Assembly: GCA_020425605.1 (NCBI GenBank)
Contig: JAGQRH010000010.1
Location: 1 to 64,000 of the forward strand
DNA: 64,000 bases
Direction: 5' to 3'
Source of the DNA: Planctomycetota bacterium
Lineage (GTDB): Bacteria; Planctomycetota; UBA8742; UBA2392
In this document: positions 52,949 through 60,870 of the stretch, piece by piece
How the letters are laid out: each line of letters begins with the position of its first letter
Position numbering within the stretch: the stretch's first letter is position 1
Notes under the pieces: generated by a model
What the model was told of the DNA's origin: nothing
What the model saw: the letters and a program-made list of their open reading frames with translations, nothing else
Database searches by the model: none
Program-made: the position numbers and the translations under genes

Positions 52949-53344
52949 CTAGGCCGTGGCCTGGGTCTGCTTCTTTGCCGGAACCGCCTCCACCCGCCGA
53001 ACATCGAGTCGTGCACCGTTGAACTTGAGCAACAGGCCGACATCGAGCTCAAGGCTCTTTAGCAGGGTGCGTGACTTGCCGTAGTCGTCGGGCGTAATTT
53101 CTTCGTTGTCGACCAGCAGGCACAGGATGGCGTCATTGACACAAAAGTCGGCGCCCAGCTCACCCAACGACTGCCCGCGGTAAGTGATCTTGACCGGTTT
53201 GTCGACTTCGACGGCGACGCCAACCTCACGCAACTCAATCTCCATCGCCTCGCGGTAGAAATTGTGAGGCAACCCGGCACCAAGTTCCGCATGCACGGCC
53301 TTGGCGGCGTTGATGACCTGTTGCGTCAATTCCTTGTGCAGCAT
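52949..53344 (-). CDS. GxxExxY-family protein
   Basis: 131 residues from the ATG at 53344; starts at 53371 and 53473 are possible. The sequence LTQQVINAAKAVHAELGAGLPHNFYREAMEIELRE (broken here: AAKAVHAELGAGL, then NFYREAMEIELRE) matches the helix-loop-helix of GxxExxY proteins, but the name-giving Glu is Asn here (GLPHNFY). The nuclease-like core continues with LGADFCVNDAILCLLVDNEE and ends LLLKFNGARLDVRRV. The PD-(D/E)XK-like fold is suggested for the family; the function is unknown and activity here is doubtful. It is convergent with none of its neighbours and shares a divergent region with the vWA-like gene. Confidence 0.8.
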   Translation of the reverse strand: MLHKELTQQVINAAKAVHAELGAGLPHNFYREAMEIELREVGVAVEVDKPVKITYRGQSLGELGADFCVNDAILCLLVDNEEITPDDYGKSRTLLKSLELDVGLLLKFNGARLDVRRVEAVPAKKQTQATA

Positions 53345-53500
53345 GGCGGGCTCGCGTTGTAAAGCTTCCATCAATGTACAGGGCTGCCGGGCCCCATTCC
53401 ATAGCCTGAACGTGAAGCAGTTGCGCCGGGTGTAACCTCGTTGTTGCACGGCAGTAACGTACTCCTTGCTCAAAGCCCCTAAATCGGGGCTTCACAGCGA

Positions 53501-53516
53501 TGGCACGCTCATTGCA
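53501..53516 (+). promoter_or_regulatory. Sigma-54-type -24/-12 promoter, perfect consensus
   Basis: TGGCACG, four bases, TTGCA: every consensus position matches and GG-GC spacing is 10. It lies 28 bases before the start codon of the vWA-like lipoprotein, giving a leader of about 17 bases that contains the ribosome site. Confidence 0.7.
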
Positions 53517-53543
53517 ATCAGCTGTGCGAGGAGGAGGACAATC

Positions 53544-54485
53544 ATGCGATACCTAGCCTGCGCGGCGCTGCTGGCGCTGTTTACCGTTTTTGGATGCGAT
53601 CAAAGTACTGGGTCATCGGGGTCATCGACAAGCTCCGGCACGCCCACTGCACTAACCATCACGACGACAGCCATACCAGGCTTCACGGTGCCCGGCGCGG
53701 CCGGATCATCCATGCCGTCCTACAGCGCTACCATAAGCGCCACTGGCGGAACTGGAAGCTACAGCTGGAGCATCGTGACCGGCACCCTGCCAGCAGGGTT
53801 GACTCTGGCCCCCTCTGGCACGCCCGACACCACTATCGCCGGTACCATGACCTCACCCACAACGACCACCTTCACCGTTCAGGTGAGAGACTCGAGCTCA
53901 GCCACGGCAACTATGGCCTACACTCTGGTTGTGACCTATGCGCCTGCCCCGCCGCCTGTTGCACCGCCGACACCGTTCTTCTTCGGCCAGAGCATCACGG
54001 GCCGCACACTGTTCATCTGCGACGTATCCGGCGCGACGGCCGGGCCGCCAATGACAAACCTGCAGAACGAACTCTCAGCTGCGCTCACTGGCATGAGCGC
54101 AAACGATGAGTTCGACATCATCGTGTTCAATTCGGCGATTTCCGGCTACATCAGCCGGATGTGGGGGGCGGTTCTTCCGGCCACGAGCGGCAATGTGGCG
54201 TCGGCGAACGCATGGATCAGCGGTCTGAGTTCCACAGCTGCAGGCAGCCCGGACAATGCCTGCTATGCCGCGCTACAGGACTCATTCACGACATACACAA
54301 GCATCGACAAGGCGTTTCTGTTTACATGGACCACGCCCGTCGATGCAGCCGGCATCCTGGCCGACTACCCGAACTGGAGCGCAAGCGACCCTGGTCGCTA
54401 CCTCACTGTGATCGCCAAGAACACCACCGGAAGCACCTTTGGCCAACAACTGGCCGCACTCGCCGGTGGAAGCTTTGTTCCCTAA
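53544..54485 (+). CDS. Exported putative-Ig plus degenerate vWA-like protein
   Basis: 313 residues from the ATG at 53544, after GAGGAGGAGGACAATC. The signal peptide ends FGC, a lipoprotein-like site with an unusual Phe at -2. A Ser/Thr/Gly-rich linker and a putative-Ig (He_PIG-type) domain (about 45-135: ATGGTGSYSWSIVTGTLPAGL) follow. The vWA-like domain begins near 155 with FFFGQSITGRTLFICDVSGATAG: the MIDAS DxSGS is changed to DVSGA, so metal binding is probably lost. Its sequence tracks the vWA protein at 10030 (MWGAVLPATSGN, then LAALAGGSF). Its stop overlaps the end of murA by 4 bases, tail to tail. Confidence 0.78.
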   Translation: MRYLACAALLALFTVFGCDQSTGSSGSSTSSGTPTALTITTTAIPGFTVPGAAGSSMPSYSATISATGGTGSYSWSIVTGTLPAGLTLAPSGTPDTTIAGTMTSPTTTTFTVQVRDSSSATATMAYTLVVTYAPAPPPVAPPTPFFFGQSITGRTLFICDVSGATAGPPMTNLQNELSAALTGMSANDEFDIIVFNSAISGYISRMWGAVLPATSGNVASANAWISGLSSTAAGSPDNACYAALQDSFTTYTSIDKAFLFTWTTPVDAAGILADYPNWSASDPGRYLTVIAKNTTGSTFGQQLAALAGGSFVP

Positions 54486-55804
54486 GCCGCGCGGTTGCGC
54501 TGGCTGTTGCGGTCGCTGGCTCGGCGTCTTGGCAGGTATTCGACGCGGCGGATGCTGCCGCCGAGGGCGGTAAGCTTGTCCTCGAAGCGGTCGTAGCCCC
54601 GGTCGACGTGCTGGATGCGCAGGACTTCTGTGGCGCCTTCTGCCACCAGGCCCATCAGGATCAAGCCGGCGCCCGCGCGCAGGTCAGTAGCGGCCACGGG
54701 CGCGCCGGAGAGCTTCTCAACGCCCGTGACGATGCAGGTGTTGAACTGTTTGCGGATGTCTGCGCCAAGCCGGCGGTACTCCGGCACGTGCATGAAGCGT
54801 TCCGGATAGATCTTTTCCTCCACCAGCGAATAGCCTTCGCTGGTGCACAACAGCGCCATCAGCGGTGACTGTAAGTCCGTGGGAAAGCCGGGGTACGGCA
54901 GAGTGGTCAGGTCGGCCGAGCGCGCGCGCTTTGGACAGTTGATGCGCACGGTCGTGGCATCCACGCGCTCAAACGGCACCCGCATCTCGGTGAACTTGTC
55001 GAACAGGGCCAGCATCACGTCCGGGTCGCAGTGCTCAAGCGTCACATCACCGCGCGTAATCGCGGAGGCAATCATCAGTGTGCCTGCCTCAATACGATCG
55101 GGAATCACCGCGATGTCGGCCGGGTGCAGCTCATCCACGCCCTGGACCACCAGCCGTGAAGTTCCCCCACCGTGCACGCGTGCGCCCATTGAGTTGAGCA
55201 TTGCCACAAGGTTGGCGATTTCCGGCTCACATGCAGCCTGGTCAATGACCGTCACGCCGCTGCCCATCACGGCCGCGCACAGTACGTTGGCGGTGCCGGT
55301 GACGCTGGGGCCCATCGGGCCGCCGAGGTAGACGCGCCCGCCGGTCGGGCGGCCCTTGGCGATTACGTCGCCGCGCTGAAAAGTAACTTCGCAGCCGATC
55401 GCCTGGATGCCCTTGATGTGAAGGTCCACGGGGCGCTCGCCGAGCGTGCAGCCGCCGGGCTGGCTGACATGCGCCTCGCCGCGCCGGGCCAGCAACGGGC
55501 CCATCACGCAGAAGCTGGCACGCATTTCGGAGACGAGTTCATAGGGCGCGTGGATCGGGGTTTCGTCAACGACGTCAATCACCACCACGCCAGGCTCGGC
55601 AAACAGGGTCACTTCGCAGCCGAGCGTCTCAAGAATTTCGGCCATCAGGTGAACGTCCGTCAAGTCCGGCACATTGCGCAGAACTGTCGGCCCCTTGGCC
55701 AGCAGCGCAGCGGCCATCATCGGCAGCGCGGCGTTCTTACTGCCGGAAACCGTCACCGCGCCCTGCAGGCGCGCTCCACCTTCAACCACGAACTTGTGCG
55801 GCAT
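54482..55804 (-). CDS. murA: UDP-N-acetylglucosamine 1-carboxyvinyltransferase
   Basis: 440 residues from the ATG at 55804; an in-frame ATG seven codons upstream exists. N-terminal VTVSGSKNAALPMMAAALL includes the substrate Lys. Catalytic-loop Cys lies in PGGCTLGERPVDLH. Conserved GGPMGPSVTGTANVL and YPGFPTDLQSPLMAL follow. MurA transfers enolpyruvate from PEP to UDP-GlcNAc, the first committed step of peptidoglycan synthesis. The reactive Cys (rather than Asp) is the fosfomycin-sensitive form. It follows prmC by 84 bases on the same strand. Confidence 0.97.
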   Translation of the reverse strand: MPHKFVVEGGARLQGAVTVSGSKNAALPMMAAALLAKGPTVLRNVPDLTDVHLMAEILETLGCEVTLFAEPGVVVIDVVDETPIHAPYELVSEMRASFCVMGPLLARRGEAHVSQPGGCTLGERPVDLHIKGIQAIGCEVTFQRGDVIAKGRPTGGRVYLGGPMGPSVTGTANVLCAAVMGSGVTVIDQAACEPEIANLVAMLNSMGARVHGGGTSRLVVQGVDELHPADIAVIPDRIEAGTLMIASAITRGDVTLEHCDPDVMLALFDKFTEMRVPFERVDATTVRINCPKRARSADLTTLPYPGFPTDLQSPLMALLCTSEGYSLVEEKIYPERFMHVPEYRRLGADIRKQFNTCIVTGVEKLSGAPVAATDLRAGAGLILMGLVAEGATEVLRIQHVDRGYDRFEDKLTALGGSIRRVEYLPRRRASDRNSQRNRAA

Positions 55805-55888
55805 GTCGTCCCCGATGTAGGCCACGCCGGGTCACCCCGGCCAATGTCCTATCGGCAATCGCGGGCCTATCCATGAACACGAATCGGG

Positions 55889-57004
55889 TCAGGCCTGTGA
55901 GGGCTCTTCGTCAGTGAATTTGACCGTGGCTTTCAGCGCACCACGCTCAAAGCGGGCGTACTGGCAGGCCAGTTGCAGCTGGTTCTCAACCATGCCTTCC
56001 CGGCCGTGACGTGACCGGGCTTCTAACTCAATCACCCAACCGCCGGGCACCTTGCGCCATGAGTACTCGGCCAGCCTCTCGGCAAACATGGCGCGGCTGA
56101 TGGAATCGACGCTGTCGTCGAACTCGAGCGTGACCAGCGCAAAGAAATCCATGGGTAGTCTCCGGGCCACCAGAATCCTGTCTCGTCCGGCCGGATCTTT
56201 CTCTGTGTGGGGCTGCGCCAGTCCGGCCCGCGCGGCTGCGTCTCGCAACTCGCTGCCTTGCTCCATGCCGTGCTCGAAATAGCAACTAGCCCCGGCCTTT
56301 AGGCGCACCGCGACTTCACCGATCTGTCGCTCGATAATCTCGACGCCTCCCACGCCGCCGACCAGCGCCTCCTGCGGCTCGTGGTCGCGCACCTCTGGTT
56401 GGAGCGTCGGGTAGTCCTGAGGTGTGACGTAGGGTGGATTGCTAACGATCAGGTCGAACAGCGGCGCAGGCGAGACAGCTGACAGGCCGTCCATACGGAC
56501 GCAGAACACACGGTCGGCTACACCCAGTGTCACCGCGTTGCGCCGGGTCACGACCAGCGGGATCGGTTGAAGGTCCGTTGCCAGCACGCGCAGGCGAGGA
56601 AACTCTAGCGCCAAAGTAACCGCCAGCGCGCCGGAGCCGCAGCCGATGTCGGCCGCCCAGCCGTGTGTGTCCGCGGGGAGCTGACTTTGCGCCAGCTCGA
56701 TGATCTGTTCGGTCTCGGGACGCGGGATCAGCACGCCCGGCTGAACCTGAAACTTACGGCCGAAGAACTCGCGCTCGCCCAGAATGTAATCAATCGGCTC
56801 GCGCGACAGGCGGCGGTCGCAGAGCGTCTCGATCGCGGCTTCGTGCACCAAGTCCAGAGACTCGTCCAGCCGTGCTTTCACACCGCCCCGGCTGACACCC
56901 AGCACATGTGCCACCAGCAGCTCAACGTTCAGGCGCGCATCTTCAATGCCCGCGTCCCTGAAACGCTGCCGCCAGTCGTCGATGAATTGCCGAATTGTGC
57001 CCAT
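55889..57004 (-). CDS. prmC: Protein N5-glutamine methyltransferase PrmC with C-terminal extension
   Basis: 371 residues. The PrmC part covers about 1-284: an N-terminal helical domain, EPIDYILGEREFFGRKF, PRPETEQIIELA, the SAM site AADIGCGSGALAVTLA and the NPPY motif (FDLIVSNPPYV). It methylates the GGQ glutamine of release factors. After the normal end (RDRILVARR) an extra 87 residues start MDFFALVTLEFDDSV and form a predicted alpha/beta domain that I cannot place. No frameshift is needed for the fusion. prfA is not adjacent. A heptad repeat array directly abuts the start codon. Confidence 0.93.
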   Translation of the reverse strand: MGTIRQFIDDWRQRFRDAGIEDARLNVELLVAHVLGVSRGGVKARLDESLDLVHEAAIETLCDRRLSREPIDYILGEREFFGRKFQVQPGVLIPRPETEQIIELAQSQLPADTHGWAADIGCGSGALAVTLALEFPRLRVLATDLQPIPLVVTRRNAVTLGVADRVFCVRMDGLSAVSPAPLFDLIVSNPPYVTPQDYPTLQPEVRDHEPQEALVGGVGGVEIIERQIGEVAVRLKAGASCYFEHGMEQGSELRDAAARAGLAQPHTEKDPAGRDRILVARRLPMDFFALVTLEFDDSVDSISRAMFAERLAEYSWRKVPGGWVIELEARSRHGREGMVENQLQLACQYARFERGALKATVKFTDEEPSQA

Positions 57005-57006
57005 GG

Positions 57007-57041
57007 GGCTCGGTTATCGGTTGTCGGTTGTCGGTTGTCAG
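57007..57041. repeat. Five degenerate heptanucleotide repeats abutting the prmC start
   Basis: On the minus strand the units read CTGACAA, CCGACAA, CCGACAA, CCGATAA, CCGAGCC, followed by CC and the ATG. Same period and position as the hemB array. Confidence 0.7.
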
Positions 57042-57075
57042 CAGCTGCTTCACGGCGACAAGTGACAACTTGCAA

Positions 57076-58500
57076 CTACGCCGACTTTAGCTTGCGCCAG
57101 GCGCCGGACTTCCAGCGATACAGAAGGAAGCTTCCGAGCAGCGTGATGTGGACCAGCGCGGCGATCCAGCCGCCCTTTGCGCCGAGGCCGTAGGCAGGCA
57201 GGAAATCGAACCAGCCCTGGCCCGGCTCGAAGATCAGGATGTGGCTGAGCGGCACGAATATGCACCACGCCAGAACAAGCAGCGCCGCCGTGGGAACAAC
57301 CACGTCGCCTGAGCCGCGCAGACAACCGAGCGTGCCAAGGTTCAGTGCGTCAAACAGCTGATAGCCAGCCGCGATCAACAGCAGCGTCGCCGAGAGTTCC
57401 ACCACGGCCTGCGCATTGGGGTCACTTGCCGTCACAAATATGGAACTGAGCGCGCCCCCGGCCGTCGCGAACAGCAGCGCCCACACGGCCATGTAGCACA
57501 GTGCCAGCTTGATGCAGGCCGTGCCGACGCGATCCGCCCAGTCCTTGTCGCCGGCGCCGATGCTCTGGCCGACCAGCGTTGCGGCCGCAAAGTTGAGGCC
57601 TGCAACCGGTAGGAACGCAAGCGATGTCAGGATCATCGCGATCTGCGTCGCCGCCCCCGGAACAGCGCCAAGCTTGCCTACCATCAGCTGAAAGGCCGCG
57701 AAGGCCCCCACGTCGAACATGGCGTGGATGCCGATCGGCACTCCCAGCTTATAGACTGCCCCCAGAATGCGCGGGCGCAGACGCCACATGCGGGTCGTCG
57801 CATACTCGCTGCGAATGTGGCGGCTGAAGAAGATCACGGCATAGAACAGCACACCCGCACCCACGGAGATTGATGTCGCGAGGCCTGCCCCATACATCCC
57901 CCAGCCCAGTTCCAGGATGAACAGCCAGTTCAGCACGACGTTGCAGAGGAAGGTCAGCACAGCACCCATCAGCGAGACCCGGGTACGCCCGACACCGTTG
58001 AAGAAATTGCCGAGTGAGAAGTAGACCACGACCAGACCAGCGCCCGCCATGCGCGGCAGCCAGTAGTCGGATGCCGAAGCAACGACCTCGGGCGGCAGCG
58101 CGAAGAAGCTGAAGATCGCCGGGCCTGCAAGCGCGACCGCGACGCCCAGGGGCGCGACGATGAGGCCTGAGTAGATCCCGTGCCAACTGGCCTGTGCTGC
58201 GCGCGCCTTGCGCCCTTCGCCGTAGCGCTGCGCCGCGATGGTCTGCACCGCAATCCCGCTGCCGCCGAACAGCAGCAACAGCGTGAACGAGCTGAAATTG
58301 ACTGCGTTCATGCCCGCGATCGGCGCCGAGCCGAGCCGCCCGACAAACCATGTGTCAACGACGTTCAGGAAAGCCTGCACGCCAAACTGCACGAACAGCG
58401 GCCAGGCGATGCCGACGACTGCGCGATAGTCCACGCGCCGCGAGCCGTCGGGCGTGTGCAGGACTGCGGGAAGGCGGGATTTGACGGCCGGCGCGTTCAT
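57076..58500 (-). CDS. MATE-family efflux transporter
   Basis: 474 residues from the ATG at 58500. Twelve hydrophobic segments in two related halves. Family landmarks: WPLFVQFGVQAFLNVVDTWFVGRLG at the start (first helix pair), AVQTIAAQRYGEG after helix 2, and the second-half equivalents AAATLVGQSIGAGDKDWAD and FDALNLGTLGCLRGSGDV. MATE pumps exchange cationic drugs or metabolites for Na+ or H+. The substrate is unknown. Upstream DNA holds heptad repeats. Confidence 0.94.
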   Translation of the reverse strand: MNAPAVKSRLPAVLHTPDGSRRVDYRAVVGIAWPLFVQFGVQAFLNVVDTWFVGRLGSAPIAGMNAVNFSSFTLLLLFGGSGIAVQTIAAQRYGEGRKARAAQASWHGIYSGLIVAPLGVAVALAGPAIFSFFALPPEVVASASDYWLPRMAGAGLVVVYFSLGNFFNGVGRTRVSLMGAVLTFLCNVVLNWLFILELGWGMYGAGLATSISVGAGVLFYAVIFFSRHIRSEYATTRMWRLRPRILGAVYKLGVPIGIHAMFDVGAFAAFQLMVGKLGAVPGAATQIAMILTSLAFLPVAGLNFAAATLVGQSIGAGDKDWADRVGTACIKLALCYMAVWALLFATAGGALSSIFVTASDPNAQAVVELSATLLLIAAGYQLFDALNLGTLGCLRGSGDVVVPTAALLVLAWCIFVPLSHILIFEPGQGWFDFLPAYGLGAKGGWIAALVHITLLGSFLLYRWKSGAWRKLKSA

Positions 58501-58544
58501 GGTGGCACAGTAACGCACGCGTGTTGCGGGGTATTGCCGAAAAG

Positions 58545-58572
58545 CTGCTAGCTCCTGGCTGCTAGCTCCTAG
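58545..58572. repeat. Four degenerate heptanucleotide repeats
   Basis: Units CTGCTAG, CTCCTGG, CTGCTAG, CTCCTAG, 45 bases upstream of the MATE start; equivalently two 14-bp units differing at one base. Confidence 0.6.
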
Positions 58573-58580
58573 GAAAAGTC

Positions 58581-59015
58581 TTACTTGTGCTTCCGTTTCC
58601 TGGCGCGGGAATCCGGGTAGCCCAGCGGTTTAAGATGATGCAGCACTTCGGCTTCAATGCTGCGAAATATGTCGTTTATGGCTTGTGTCGTTTTGTCCTG
58701 TCGAGAGTAGCTCAGTACGCCAGCGTCAACCCACTTCTGGACTCCCAGCTCTGTCTCGATCTCCAGGTCGTATCCGCCTACATCATCGAATTCGTAGACC
58801 TGAGTAGTGCCCACAGGAATCAGGCGGGACAGTTCACTCAACACTCGTTGCGCTTTCTTTTTGCCGATCTCGGACACTTGCTCGGCCGTTTTGCGATGAC
58901 CGGCGTCATGCCACGCGGCTTCGATCAGAAGAGCACCGTCTTCAGATAGAACGGCCTCCCATGAGCTGAGCTTTACGGAGAATCCTGGCCAAGTTCGAAT
59001 GCGCAGTGTCGGCAT
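58581..59015 (-). CDS. Conserved-looking protein of unknown function, co-transcribed with yajQ
   Basis: 144 residues, 4 bases after the yajQ stop. An alpha/beta outline: MPTLRIRTWPGFSVKLSSWE, a helical middle (KTAEQVSEIGKKKAQRVLSE), a beta segment (TQVYEFDDVGGYDLEIETE) and a helical C-terminal part with basic tail (RARKRKHK). No catalytic motif and no signal peptide seen. No family recognised. Operon position suggests a role alongside YajQ in nucleotide signalling or RNA binding; inference only. Confidence 0.65.
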   Translation of the reverse strand: MPTLRIRTWPGFSVKLSSWEAVLSEDGALLIEAAWHDAGHRKTAEQVSEIGKKKAQRVLSELSRLIPVGTTQVYEFDDVGGYDLEIETELGVQKWVDAGVLSYSRQDKTTQAINDIFRSIEAEVLHHLKPLGYPDSRARKRKHK

Positions 59016-59019
59016 CGCG

Positions 59020-59514
59020 CTACTTGTAGTTGCCGAAAGAGATAGGCAGCGGCAGTTCCATTTCGCGTACGGCTTGCTGCACTGCCTGCAGCTCGTCGCG
59101 GCTCTTGCCGCTTACGCGGATCACGTCGCCCTGGATGCTGGCCTGCACCTTGAACTTGCGCCCTTTGATCATCTTGGTGATCTCTTTGGCCTTGTCGGAT
59201 GGAATGCCGTCCACGATTGTGTAGATCTGCCGCAGAGCGTTGCCGGAAGCTTCTTCTTCAGTCTTCAGCTCAAGCGCTTTGGTGTTGATGCCGCGCTTGG
59301 CCAGCTTGGTCTTGAAGATGTCGAGCATCGCCTCCTGCACCATCTTGTCGCTGGCGGTGACGGTTACCTTCTTGTCGCCCTTCTCCCACTCGAGCAACGC
59401 CGTCTTGCCCTTGAAATCCCAGCGCTGGCCGATTTCCTTCACGGCCTGCTGCCAGGCGTTGTCGATCTCGTGGACGTCCACAGACGCCATGATGTCCATG
59501 CTGCTGTCGGCCAT
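59020..59514 (-). CDS. yajQ: YajQ-family nucleotide-binding protein
   Basis: 164 residues, the usual length. Typical sequence: FDIMASVD-like opening (MDIMASVDVHEIDNAWQQA), RWDFKGKTALLEWE, VTVTASDKMVQEAMLDIF, KLAKRGINTKALE and a C-terminal VQASIQGDVIRVSGKSRDEL. YajQ proteins have two RRM-like ferredoxin folds; members bind c-di-GMP (XC_3703) or act in RNA or phage functions. An HD-GYP enzyme in the same window makes the c-di-GMP link plausible. Assignment to the family is secure. Confidence 0.95.
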   Translation of the reverse strand: MADSSMDIMASVDVHEIDNAWQQAVKEIGQRWDFKGKTALLEWEKGDKKVTVTASDKMVQEAMLDIFKTKLAKRGINTKALELKTEEEASGNALRQIYTIVDGIPSDKAKEITKMIKGRKFKVQASIQGDVIRVSGKSRDELQAVQQAVREMELPLPISFGNYK

Positions 59515-59549
59515 AGCTCACCCCTGCCGCATGCTCTAGCAAACCCCAG

Positions 59550-59569
59550 CCCCGGGCGGAAGCCCGGGG
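59550..59569. promoter_or_regulatory. Perfect hairpin in the yajQ-RluA divergent region
   Basis: CCCCGGGC, loop GGAA, GCCCGGGG. It lies upstream of both genes, so it is not an obvious terminator; it may be a leader structure or protein site. Confidence 0.4.
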
Positions 59570-59627
59570 GAAACCGGATTGGGCGTTCGACTCTCCCGGC
59601 CGGGGCCGGCGGCGCTAGACTGCCTCC

Positions 59628-60803
59628 ATGACCAAGGACAAGCGACGCCTAGGGAAGATCATGCGGCGCAAGCGGATGCAGAAGCAGCCGCCGGCGGATC
59701 TGTCCGTCGTAGAAACCGAGCGCGTGTTCAAGGTCGAGCTGCCGCAGGAGGGCATGCGCGTCGACAAATTCGTGCTCGACCGCACGCCGTGGCTGTCGCG
59801 TACGAAGGCGACGGTCGCATTCGACGAAGAACGCGTTCTCAAGAATGACCAGCCGGTTGCGCCCGGCAAGAAGCTGCGCGTCGGCGACGTCGTGAAGCTG
59901 ATCCTGCCGCCGCCGCACGAAGACATCACCGAGATGGAGCGGATCCCTTACGAGATCATCTACGAGGACGACGGCATGTTCGTCGTCAGCAAACCGCCCC
60001 ACCTGATCGTCCACCCTACCGGGGGCTACCGCTACACGACTCTACTGAACGCTCTGCATGTGCGGTTTCGCGGTACGGACATCTTTCCACGCCTGGTGAA
60101 CCGGATCGACAAGGAAACCAGCGGCCTGATCATCTGTGGCAAGACCGCCAAGCTGACCGGCAAGCTCGGCAAGGCGCTGGAAGACAAGGAAGTCGTGAAG
60201 GATTACCTGGCGCTGGTTGAAGGAGTGGTCGAGCAGGGGCACCAGTTCATCGACCTGCCGATCGGCAAGGACGCCGACGCCGAGGTCACCATGCTGCGCC
60301 GAATCGACCCGGAGGGCCAGCACGCCCGGACCGAAGTCTGGGCTGTCGAGCGGTTTCACCGTTTCAGCCTGGTGCGCTGCCGCCTGCACACCGGCCGCAT
60401 GCACCAGATTCGCGTACACATGAAGGCGATCGGCCATCCGCTGGTCTGCGACCACCATTACGGCATCCGCGACGAGTTGCTGGAGAGCGACCTGCGCGAT
60501 CCGCCGCCCGAGCCGACGCGCATCGAGTCACCCTACGGCTTCCGCGACGGCGATTCGGATGCAGATGTAACCGAGCGCATCCGCGCGCTGGACACCGCCA
60601 AGCGCCACGAGTACGAGGCCATCGCAAAGAGCGAGCGAGTTCAGCGAGGAGCAGACGACGCCCTGATTGTCGGGCGATGCGCCCTGCACAGCCACTACCT
60701 CAAGTTCACCCACCCAAGCACCAAGGAAGTCATCGAGTTGCAAGCTCCGCTGCCACCCGACATGCAGGCCGCGGTTGATCGCATTCGCACCGCCGGCGCA
60801 TAG
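59628..60803 (+). CDS. RluA-family pseudouridine synthase
   Basis: 391 residues. A basic N-terminus is followed by an S4-like domain (MRVDKFVLDRTPWLSRTKA, about 43-105). The catalytic domain has FVVSKPPHLIVHPTG and the active-site segment NRIDKETSGLII with the nucleophile Asp; most relatives have His-Arg-Leu-Asp, here Asn-Arg-Ile-Asp. RCRLHTGRMHQIRVHM and IGHPLVCDHHYG follow. An insert of about 90 charged residues separates this from the last strand. It isomerises uridines in rRNA or tRNA; the exact site cannot be told. Confidence 0.93.
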   Translation: MTKDKRRLGKIMRRKRMQKQPPADLSVVETERVFKVELPQEGMRVDKFVLDRTPWLSRTKATVAFDEERVLKNDQPVAPGKKLRVGDVVKLILPPPHEDITEMERIPYEIIYEDDGMFVVSKPPHLIVHPTGGYRYTTLLNALHVRFRGTDIFPRLVNRIDKETSGLIICGKTAKLTGKLGKALEDKEVVKDYLALVEGVVEQGHQFIDLPIGKDADAEVTMLRRIDPEGQHARTEVWAVERFHRFSLVRCRLHTGRMHQIRVHMKAIGHPLVCDHHYGIRDELLESDLRDPPPEPTRIESPYGFRDGDSDADVTERIRALDTAKRHEYEAIAKSERVQRGADDALIVGRCALHSHYLKFTHPSTKEVIELQAPLPPDMQAAVDRIRTAGA

Positions 60804-60870
60804 GACTCGGGCGGAGGCGCTTGCCTGAATCGTTCGGCTTGCAACAATGCGCCGACATCAAGGAGACGCC

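Noticed and set aside
57007..57041. CRISPR-like repeats at the heptad arrays
   Set aside because: The units are 7 bases, contiguous, without spacers, and no cas gene is present.
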